Positions 13,438 to 19,354 of a DNA stretch of 19,354 nt are shown here, in pieces. Source of the DNA: an uncultured Bacillota bacterium (GTDB taxonomy: Bacteria; Bacillota_I; Bacilli_A; RF39; UBA660); the NCBI GenBank assembly GCA_947168865.1, contig CAMVNN010000014.1:1-19354 (forward strand), written 5' to 3'. The number at the start of each line of letters is the position of its first letter. Within the stretch, counting starts at the first letter, position 1. The notes under the pieces are model-generated. The model searched no databases. It was not told the origin of the DNA and saw only the letters and a list, made by a program, of their open reading frames with translations. The position numbers and the translations under genes are program-made.

Positions 13438-14400
13438 ATGGAAGAAAATAATAATGAACAATATAATCAAGAAAATATTCAGCAGGTAGAAGGGCAAGTT
13501 AATCAAGAGCCTGTTCAACCTGTAGAGGAACAGCAAGTTAATCAAGAACCAGTTCAAAGTGAAAAACCGAAAGGTAGAGCATTTACAATAATTTTAATAT
13601 TAATAATAATCGCTCTTGTTGGTTATATTGTATGGGATAAAACAAATAATAAAGAAGAGCCAACTCCTATAAAAGATAAGGAAAATACAAATGAAAATGT
13701 ATTAGAGCCTGAAAATCAAGTTACTCATAACTATTTTAAAACTGAAACAGTGAATAAAGTTTTTAATGGTAAGAATACCAAAATTGAAATCAAATATTGG
13801 TTAGAAAAATTAGAAATTGAATACGATGAAGATGGTGAAATAATTACTTATATGGATGATACTGTAGGTTACTTTGTTAATGGGGACTTATATGTTAATG
13901 ATAAATATATAAATTGCATAGGTAAATTTGATGTTAGTGACAGTAGGAATATGAATGAAGAAAATGTTTTAAATCAATTAGCTAATAATAATTTTTTTAA
14001 GGAATATATTGAAAAAACAAAGCAATTTGAAGTGATAAAAGGCGATAAAGATTACTTCTATACTAAAACTTACGATGGCAAATTAACAGTTTTTAATGAT
14101 TCAGGCAAAGTAATATTTGATAAAACAGTTGAGGAATTGGGTAGAGAAGTTGTATTAGATAAAACTTGCCCTAATCATCAAAAATTCGTTAATCAATATA
14201 ATGTTGACAATGATTTCCCTGATGGAAACTATAATACTGCACTTTATTTCGTAGAAAATAATATTATTTATTATGTTGAAGATCCCTTATCTTGCACAAA
14301 AGAAATAGCAGCGCAATATAAAGTAACATTTTCTAATGATGAAGCACATATGGAAAAACTTGCCGAGTGTGCATTTGAAGGCGAAGGTGCATGTAGTTAA
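13438..14400 (+). CDS. Membrane-anchored protein with Gln/Glu-rich cytoplasmic tail, function unknown
   Basis: A 320-residue protein. Residues 1-42 are a Gln/Glu/Asn/Pro-rich tail with two copies of QVNQEPVQ (20-27 and 33-40). KPKGR then precedes one membrane helix (about 48-67), so by the positive-inside rule the tail is cytoplasmic and residues 68-320 are outside. A Glu/Lys/Asn linker (NNKEEPTPIKDKEN...) leads to a beta-rich extracellular domain with no family I recognise. Five Cys in that domain, three of them in the last 35 residues (LSCTKE, ECAF, GACS), may form disulfides. GTGGAG precedes the ATG. It is monocistronic with its own promoter and terminator. An envelope role is inference. 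Confidence 0.8.
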   Translation: MEENNNEQYNQENIQQVEGQVNQEPVQPVEEQQVNQEPVQSEKPKGRAFTIILILIIIALVGYIVWDKTNNKEEPTPIKDKENTNENVLEPENQVTHNYFKTETVNKVFNGKNTKIEIKYWLEKLEIEYDEDGEIITYMDDTVGYFVNGDLYVNDKYINCIGKFDVSDSRNMNEENVLNQLANNNFFKEYIEKTKQFEVIKGDKDYFYTKTYDGKLTVFNDSGKVIFDKTVEELGREVVLDKTCPNHQKFVNQYNVDNDFPDGNYNTALYFVENNIIYYVEDPLSCTKEIAAQYKVTFSNDEAHMEKLAECAFEGEGACS

Positions 14401-14424
14401 AAGCGAATTTAATTCGCTTTTTTT
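14400..14424 (+). terminator. Terminator after the anchored surface protein gene
   Basis: A 9-bp stem pairs 14400-14408 with 14412-14420 around a TTA loop, followed by T to 14424. The last base of the stop codon is the first base of the stem. Confidence 0.8.
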
Positions 14425-14502
14425 GTTCTAATTTTTTCTAGTTTTGTCGAATCAATTTAATAATAAAAATATTTCATTTATCATTATATTGGAGATGAAA
14501 AA

Positions 14503-14718
14503 ATGTGCACTTTTTATGATTATCATGGTAAATCACTCTTTATTACATTATGTGGTAAGATATCGAAAGAAGGAATTCAAAAACTCAGAAAAAGACTTGA
14601 TTATGTGACTAATAGTTATAACATAAATAATATTGTCGCGAATGTAAAAATGGTTGATAATAAAGATATATTATATGATGTATTAAAAGAATATAATATA
14701 ACAATAAATAATACTTAA
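14503..14718 (+). CDS. Small protein (71 aa), possible STAS-like half domain
   Basis: The ATG at 14503 follows GGAGATG. The sequence SLFITLCGKISKEGIQKLRKRLDYV resembles the strand-strand-helix opening of STAS anti-sigma antagonists such as SpoIIAA, and IVANVKMVDN the next strand. The conserved Asp-Ser phosphorylation motif and the second half of that domain are missing. This resemblance is by eye and weak. It lies just before yqfC with its own terminator, and the TAA stop lies in the terminator loop. It may be a true small regulator, a remnant of a longer gene, or unrelated. Confidence 0.6.
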   Translation: MCTFYDYHGKSLFITLCGKISKEGIQKLRKRLDYVTNSYNINNIVANVKMVDNKDILYDVLKEYNITINNT

Positions 14719-14731
14719 AGTATTATTTTTT
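14707..14731 (+). terminator. Terminator overlapping the end of the small ORF before yqfC
   Basis: An 8-bp AT-rich stem pairs 14707-14714 with 14720-14727 around a TTAAA loop, followed by T to 14731. The TAA stop (14716-14718) is in the loop. Confidence 0.7.
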
Positions 14732-14763
14732 AATAATTCGAGTATTATTATTTAGGTGATAAT

Positions 14764-15003
14764 ATGTATCAAGAATTAAAAAAATATTTAAATAATAATG
14801 ATTTTAAAATGATATATACTGCTAAATATTTAAATATTGTTAACTATATAAAAATAATAATATTAGAAGATAATAAAATAGATATTTCTATACCTAATCA
14901 GATATTAAAAATAAAAGGTGAAAACCTAAAATTAAAAAGAATTATGAATTCTGAATTATTAATTGAAGGATATATTTCAGAATTAAAGTTGATGGATATA
15001 TGA
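14764..15003 (+). CDS. yqfC: YqfC-family sporulation-associated protein
   Basis: The 79-residue protein fits the YabP/YqfC family. An N-terminal stretch is followed by IILEDNKIDISIPNQILKIKGENLKLKRI and SELLIEGYISELKLM, the repeating beta pattern typical of YqfC (network of short strands with IxGxxL turns). In Bacillus subtilis yqfC is transcribed in the mother cell during sporulation. GGTGAT precedes the ATG. Its TGA overlaps the yqfD ATG (ATGA), the same pairing as in Bacillus. The gene order makes the call firmer than the sequence alone. Confidence 0.8.
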   Translation: MYQELKKYLNNNDFKMIYTAKYLNIVNYIKIIILEDNKIDISIPNQILKIKGENLKLKRIMNSELLIEGYISELKLMDI

Positions 15004-16151
15004 ATAAATATTTAATATCTGTTACTGGTAAAAATATAAGAAATTTTCTATTAAAAGGTTCTATAAAAAAAATTAATATTTTAAATATACATTATATTAA
15101 TAATAATCAAGTAAATATTTTAATTAAAAAGGAAGATTTAGAATTATTAAATGAAATAAAAGGAATATATGAATATAAAATTATTAAAGAATATGGAACT
15201 TCGAATATAAAGAAAAAAATATTTGAGAATATTCATATACTTATTTTAATATGCATAAGTGTAGTTTTTATAAGCTTTATTTCAAACTATATTTATGAAG
15301 TAGAAATTATTGAAAATGATTATGATTTAAAAGAATTTGTTAGTAAAGTTTTAGAAGAAAAAGGTATCAAAAGTTTTAATAAAAAGCCTAAAGATTTAGC
15401 AAAAATAAAAGAAGAAATTTTAAAAGAAAATAAAGATAAAATAGAATGGATTGAAATAATAGAATCTGGTGTTAAATACATAATCAAAGTAGAAGAAAGA
15501 ATTGAAAGAGAAGAAGATTATAAAGATTATTTCTCAGATATAGTTGCTAAAAAAGATGGAATTATTAAAAAAATAGTAGCTTCAAGTGGTAAAATCATAG
15601 TTGAAAAAGATATGTTTGTGAAAAAAGGTGATACTTTAATAACTGGTATAATTGATGAAGATAATTTTGTTAAAAGTGAAGGTGAAATATTTGCTCATAC
15701 TTGGTATAAAGTAAGTAGTGAAGCATCACTTCATAAGAGTAGTTATGAAGTAACTAATAATAAGAAAAAAGGCTTAAAAATTAAGTTTTTCAATAAAGAA
15801 ATTTTATTCTATAAGAAATATAGAACAAGTAAAATAAAAGAAAAAGTAGTATTTAAAAACATTTTTTTACCAGTTTATCTATCAATAGATGAAATAACAG
15901 AGACTAATGTTGTTGATCATATTTTAACAATAGATGAAGCAAAAATAGAAGCAACAAAAAAAGCTAGAGAGAGTATTATAAATAAACTAGGTAATAATGC
16001 TAAAATTATTTCGGAAAATCAATTGAAAGTTCTTGAAAAAGATAGTAAAATAATAGTAGAAATTTTATTTACAATGTATGAAACTATTTCAGAAGAAAAG
16101 AGAATAGAGGTTTTAAATGTACAAAGAGACTATAGAAGCGGTAATCAGTAG
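15000..16151 (+). CDS. yqfD: YqfD-family sporulation membrane protein
   Basis: The 383-residue protein matches YqfD length (about 398). The N-terminal domain (1-70) precedes one membrane helix (about 77-99). After it comes an extracytoplasmic domain with the family patterns WIEIIESGVKYIIKVEER, IVAKKDGIIKKIVASSGKIIVEKDMFVKKGDTLITG and GEIFAHTWYKVS, which resemble a POTRA-like then a hybrid-motif domain. The C-terminal part (LTIDEAKIEATKKA...) is a charged helix. It is a conserved sporulation-linked protein, coupled to yqfC by ATGA. Its end overlaps the VanZ-like gene by 35 bp. Confidence 0.88.
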   Translation: MNKYLISVTGKNIRNFLLKGSIKKINILNIHYINNNQVNILIKKEDLELLNEIKGIYEYKIIKEYGTSNIKKKIFENIHILILICISVVFISFISNYIYEVEIIENDYDLKEFVSKVLEEKGIKSFNKKPKDLAKIKEEILKENKDKIEWIEIIESGVKYIIKVEERIEREEDYKDYFSDIVAKKDGIIKKIVASSGKIIVEKDMFVKKGDTLITGIIDEDNFVKSEGEIFAHTWYKVSSEASLHKSSYEVTNNKKKGLKIKFFNKEILFYKKYRTSKIKEKVVFKNIFLPVYLSIDEITETNVVDHILTIDEAKIEATKKARESIINKLGNNAKIISENQLKVLEKDSKIIVEILFTMYETISEEKRIEVLNVQRDYRSGNQ

Positions 16152-16710
16152 TATATGGCCATCATTACTTATTTTAATTACAATTCTTTTTACAATGAGA
16201 TTTTTTAGCTTTATTTCTAATAAAAGGCGAATTGTTTTATATCATGAGATATTATGCCTTATTTTTGTTGTATATTTAATGTGCTTTTTCTATATATTGA
16301 CATTTGAAGATGTAGATTGGTCAACTGCTAATTTAATTCCTTTTAAAGAAATGTTTAGATTTGAATTTGGAAGTAGGATGTTTATTAGAAATGTTCTTGG
16401 TAATATGCTATTATTTTTACCATATGGATTTTATTTGAGCTATTTCATGAAACTAAGAAAAGTAAAATATGTATTAGCATTTTCTGTTTTTGTCTCAGTA
16501 GTTGTTGAAATAATTCAATATCGTATTGGTCGTGTATTTGATATAGATGATATTATTTTAAATATAGCAGGTGGAGTACTTGGATATTACTTGTATCAAT
16601 TGGGTTCATATATTTTAAATAATACTAAAATAAAGAAAATAAAAGAACCACTTTGTAATATTATTACGATTATCGCAGCTATTATATTTGTAATATATAT
16701 GGGGGTGTAG
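16117..16710 (+). CDS. VanZ-like family membrane protein
   Basis: The 197-residue protein has about five membrane helices and the VanZ-like signatures: NLIPF at the first extracytoplasmic loop, RNVLGNMLLFLPYGFYL, then VVVEIIQYRIGRVFDIDDIILNIAGGVLGYYLY. The family is named after a teicoplanin-resistance protein, but most members have no known role; this one is not in a resistance cluster. AGAGG precedes the ATG. It overlaps yqfD by 35 bp and ends 1 bp before ybeY, at the place where Bacillus has phoH, yqfF (pgpH) before ybeY. Translation is probably coupled. Confidence 0.85.
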   Translation: MYKETIEAVISSIWPSLLILITILFTMRFFSFISNKRRIVLYHEILCLIFVVYLMCFFYILTFEDVDWSTANLIPFKEMFRFEFGSRMFIRNVLGNMLLFLPYGFYLSYFMKLRKVKYVLAFSVFVSVVVEIIQYRIGRVFDIDDIILNIAGGVLGYYLYQLGSYILNNTKIKKIKEPLCNIITIIAAIIFVIYMGV

Positions 16711-16711
16711 A

Positions 16712-17164
16712 ATGAATAATTTTGAAATATTTAATGAGACAGATGAAAAAATAGAAGAATTAGATGGGTTAAAAGACTTGCTAGATTATGCTTTAGATTA
16801 TTTAAAATTAAATAATGTTGAATTTAATATTATCATAATTGATAATCCACGTATTCATGAGATGAACAAAGAATATCGTGGAGTTGACCGCGAAACAGAT
16901 GTTATAACTTTTGCTTTGGAGGATCATAAAGATATCGAATTCGAAGATGTTAGACTATTAGGTGATGTTTACATTTCAATTGATAAAGCTAGAAGTCAGG
17001 CAATAGAATATGGACATAGTTTAAAAAGAGAAATATCATTTTTAGCGATTCATGGACTTTTACATTTACTTGGATATGATCATATGAAAAAAGAAGATGA
17101 AAAAGTCATGTTTGATTTACAAGATAAAATATTAGATAGTTATGGAATAAAGAGGGAAATTTAA
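16712..17164 (+). CDS. ybeY: Endoribonuclease YbeY
   Basis: The 150-residue zinc-dependent RNase acts in 16S rRNA 3' maturation and ribosome quality control. The metal site is intact: H114, H118 and H124 in HGLLHLLGYDH. The upstream NKEYRGVDRETDVITFAL stretch is the second family signature. GGGGGTG precedes the ATG. It lies 1 bp from the preceding and following genes, as in a single operon. Confidence 0.96.
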   Translation: MNNFEIFNETDEKIEELDGLKDLLDYALDYLKLNNVEFNIIIIDNPRIHEMNKEYRGVDRETDVITFALEDHKDIEFEDVRLLGDVYISIDKARSQAIEYGHSLKREISFLAIHGLLHLLGYDHMKKEDEKVMFDLQDKILDSYGIKREI

Positions 17165-17165
17165 T

Positions 17166-17549
17166 ATGTATGAGATTTTAAAAAAATTGATGAAAAATGC
17201 ATATGCACCTTATTCAAAATTTAGGGTTGCAGCTATTGTTGAAACAAAAGATGGTAAATTTTTTGGTGGAGTTAATGTTGAAAATGCCAATTATACCAGC
17301 ATATGTGCAGAACGTAATGCAATTGCAACTGCTATAGCTAATGGTTATAAAAAAGGTGATTTTGAACATATTTATGTGATGCTTGAAAATGGCGAAATAG
17401 GCTATCCATGTATGGCATGTCGACAAGTTATTTTAGAATTTTTTGAAAAAGATAAACTAATAACATCCGTTGATGGAAATGGTAATATGGAATCACATAC
17501 AGTTGAAGAAATGTGCCCATATCCCTTTAGTGAAGAGGATTTAAAATGA
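17166..17549 (+). CDS. cdd: Cytidine deaminase
   Basis: The 127-residue zinc enzyme deaminates cytidine and deoxycytidine to uridine forms for pyrimidine salvage. The zinc and catalytic residues are C47 and E49 (CAERNA) and C82 and C85 (PCMACRQ). AYAPYSKFRVAA near the start is the substrate loop. The length is that of the homotetrameric firmicute form. Its TGA overlaps the era ATG. The cdd-era pairing is typical of Bacilli. Confidence 0.96.
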   Translation: MYEILKKLMKNAYAPYSKFRVAAIVETKDGKFFGGVNVENANYTSICAERNAIATAIANGYKKGDFEHIYVMLENGEIGYPCMACRQVILEFFEKDKLITSVDGNGNMESHTVEEMCPYPFSEEDLK

Positions 17550-18436
17550 AGAGTGGATTTGTAGGATTAATAGGTAGACCAAATGTTGGAAAATCGACTT
17601 TGATGAATACGATTGTTGGAGAAAAAGTCGCAATCGTGTCTAAAAAACCTCAAACAACGAGAAATATTATTCAAGGGATCTATAATGATGATGAATCTCA
17701 GATTGTATTTGTTGATACTCCAGGTATTCACAAACCTAATCATAAGTTAGGAACTTATCTTAATAGACAAGCCTATTATACAATTGAAGATAATGATGTT
17801 TTACTTTTCTTGATATCTGCTAATGAAGTATGGGGCAGAGGTGATGATTTTGTCTTAGAACGCTTAAAAGGAACAGGTAAACCCATAATATTAGTAATTA
17901 ATAAGATAGATTTATTATCAAAAGAAGAATTATATCTAAAAATAGATGATGTTAGAAATAAATATGATTTTGATGCTATTGTTCCTGTTTCAGCATTAAG
18001 AGATGATAATACAAAAAGATTAATTAAAGTTATAAAAGAATTCTTGAAAGAAGGACCAGCATTCTATGATAAGGATGAATATACTAATAAAAGTGTTAAA
18101 TTCTTAGTATCAGAAATGGTTCGTGAGAAAGTTTTCAATTTGACTGAGCAAGAGATACCACATTCAGCTTCTTGTGTCATAGAAGGTTTTGAAAAATCAA
18201 ATAATAGCTATGTAATAAATGTTGCTATCATTGTTGATAGGACTTCTGTCAAAAAAATTATTGTTGGTTCTCATGGGTCAATGATTAAAGAAATTGGCAT
18301 TCAAGCAAGAAAAGATATTGAAGCATTACTAAATAGTAAAGTATATCTCAGCTTATTCGTTAAAGTAATACCAAAATGGCGTGATAAAGAACAATATTTA
18401 CACGAATTTGGTTATGATGATTTTAAAGATGAATAA
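17546..18436 (+). CDS. era: GTPase Era
   Basis: The 296-residue GTPase binds the 3' end of 16S rRNA and acts in 30S assembly. The G domain has the P-loop GRPNVGKST (10-18), the PQTTR switch, DTPGIH from D57 and NKID (119-122). The C-terminal KH domain (about 200-290) has the RNA-binding turn VGSHGSMIKEIG. GAGGAT precedes the ATG, which overlaps the cdd stop by ATGA. The length is the usual one. Confidence 0.97.
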   Translation: MKSGFVGLIGRPNVGKSTLMNTIVGEKVAIVSKKPQTTRNIIQGIYNDDESQIVFVDTPGIHKPNHKLGTYLNRQAYYTIEDNDVLLFLISANEVWGRGDDFVLERLKGTGKPIILVINKIDLLSKEELYLKIDDVRNKYDFDAIVPVSALRDDNTKRLIKVIKEFLKEGPAFYDKDEYTNKSVKFLVSEMVREKVFNLTEQEIPHSASCVIEGFEKSNNSYVINVAIIVDRTSVKKIIVGSHGSMIKEIGIQARKDIEALLNSKVYLSLFVKVIPKWRDKEQYLHEFGYDDFKDE

Positions 18437-18475
18437 AAATTATAATCACTGCATATTATATATTAGGTGATAATT

Positions 18476-18565
18476 GTGAAAAAAGACTTACTATGGGATT
18501 TATTTAGATCAACTGGGAAAATTGAGTATTATTTGAAATGGAAAGAAGAAAGTAGGAAGAATTAG
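18476..18565 (+). CDS. yqzL: YqzL-like microprotein (29 aa)
   Basis: A GTG at 18476 preceded by AGGTGAT opens MKKDLLWDLFRSTGKIEYYL..., 29 residues to TAG. WxxFxxTGxIxxYLxxKE is the pattern of the YqzL family, a tiny protein coded between era and recO in Bacillus (about 47 residues there). Here it is shorter by its C-terminal tail. It ends 4 bp before recO and probably couples recO translation. The role of the family is unknown. The ORF is easy to miss because of its length and GTG start. Confidence 0.75.
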   Translation: MKKDLLWDLFRSTGKIEYYLKWKEESRKN

Positions 18566-18569
18566 TTTT

Positions 18570-19325
18570 ATGCTAAAAGAAGTAGAAGGAATCATTATTA
18601 TTGAAAGACCATATTCTGAAACTAGTAAATTACTTACAATTATAACTCGCGAATATGGAATTATAAATGTAATGGCTAAAGGAGCAAAAAGATTAAATAG
18701 TACTCTTAGAACTTCTACTTTAAAACTAACTTATGCCAAATTTAATATTCAATACAAGAAAGATAAAATATCTACTCTTATAAATGCAACAATCATAAAT
18801 CCATTAAAAGAGATAAAAAAAGATATAACTAAAATAAGTTATGTTAGTTATATTTTAGAATTAAGTGAACAAGTAAGTAAAGAGCATTTTAATGATAGAT
18901 TATATGACTTAATGATTGCATCAATATTAAAAATCGAAGATGGTTATGATCCTCTTTCAATTATGAACATTTTAGAATTAAAATATTTAGACTTCCTAGG
19001 TGTTATGCCAATCATTGATAGTTGTAGTATATGTGGTTCTAAAACCAATATTTTGACTCTTTCAGCTTCATCTGGAGGATTTGTTTGTAAGAATTGTTAT
19101 CAAAATGATAAAATTGTTAGTGAAAAATCTTTGAAACTAATAAGAGCATACTATTATGTTGATATTTCATCTTTAGAAAAAATTGATATAAGTGATAAAA
19201 TAAAGAACGAAATAAATGCTTTTTTAGATGATTACTATGATCGTTATACGGGACTTTATTTGAAGTCAAAGGAATTCATTAAAAATTTAAAACTACTTGA
19301 AAATGATGTGAACCCCAATTGGTAG
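18570..19325 (+). CDS. recO: DNA repair protein RecO
   Basis: The 251-residue protein has the N-terminal OB fold (EGIIIIERPYSETSKLLTIITREYGIINVMAKGAKR), a helical middle and a zinc site of four Cys (C152, C155, C173, C176). RecO loads RecA on SSB-coated DNA together with RecR in recombinational repair. The ATG at 18570 lies 4 bp after the YqzL-like stop; the nearest purine-rich stretch (AGGAAGA) is inside the end of that ORF. The 29 bases after the stop show nothing identifiable. Confidence 0.95.
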   Translation: MLKEVEGIIIIERPYSETSKLLTIITREYGIINVMAKGAKRLNSTLRTSTLKLTYAKFNIQYKKDKISTLINATIINPLKEIKKDITKISYVSYILELSEQVSKEHFNDRLYDLMIASILKIEDGYDPLSIMNILELKYLDFLGVMPIIDSCSICGSKTNILTLSASSGGFVCKNCYQNDKIVSEKSLKLIRAYYYVDISSLEKIDISDKIKNEINAFLDDYYDRYTGLYLKSKEFIKNLKLLENDVNPNW

Positions 19326-19354
19326 ACATTAAATAAAAAAAACAGTTGATTAAA

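Noticed and set aside
16117..16710. Glycopeptide resistance by the VanZ-like gene.
   Set aside because: There are no vanHAX or vanRS-type genes; VanZ-like proteins are widespread in Firmicutes without resistance.
1..19354. CRISPR array, insertion sequence, prophage or toxin-antitoxin pair.
   Set aside because: I saw no regularly spaced repeats, transposase motifs, phage genes or paired small ORFs of a known toxin type.

Overview
The window is a strongly AT-rich stretch of bacterial chromosome and looks like a low-GC Firmicute of the class Bacilli, probably a small-genome gut or host-associated lineage (inference). The gene orders rimM-trmD-(unknown)-rplS-lepB and yqfC-yqfD-...-ybeY-cdd-era-yqzL-recO are Bacilli/Clostridia signatures. 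A peptidoglycan pathway (mraY, ftsW) argues against a wall-less Mollicute. The homologues of the sporulation genes yqfC/yqfD point to a spore-forming ancestry. The only tRNA is tRNA-Trp(CCA), and UGA ends several well-bounded genes (mraY, ftsW, trmD, yqfC, cdd), so the standard code is in use.

Layout. 1-1992: accessory edge with a broken minus-strand gene fragment and two orphan genes of unknown function that carry almost the same terminator hairpin. 1993-3040: minus-strand EamA transporter and tRNA-Trp, the latter with a consensus promoter. 3121-6360: envelope block with a UgtP-type diacylglycerol glucosyltransferase, MraY and an FtsW-type SEDS protein. 6409-6635: decayed Big_2-like membrane protein. 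6691-8710: RlmI-type rRNA methyltransferase and IspH. 8759-10014: a short sugar-phosphate transferase and a lone pseudopilin. 10017-12842: RNA modification and ribosome block (TrmH-family methylase, RimM, TrmD, an unknown protein, L19). 12870-14400: signal peptidase I and an anchored surface protein. 14503-19325: the yqfC-to-recO block, with a small STAS-like ORF in front, a VanZ-like gene where phoH/yqfF would usually be, and a 29-residue YqzL-like microprotein before recO.

Most genes serve cell-wall and lipid synthesis, translation or RNA maturation. No mobile element, CRISPR array or defence system is visible. Two architectural habits stand out. Extended -10 promoters lie only 15-23 nt from the start codon, so mRNA leaders should be about 9-17 nt with a GGTGAT-type ribosome site almost at the 5' end. 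Terminator hairpins often contain the stop codon of the gene they end. I see no clear undescribed multi-gene system. The best leads are the two orphan genes, the sugar transferase with Asn at the expected nucleophile position, a perfect 14-bp inverted repeat inside the TrmH-family gene, and the small ORF before yqfC.
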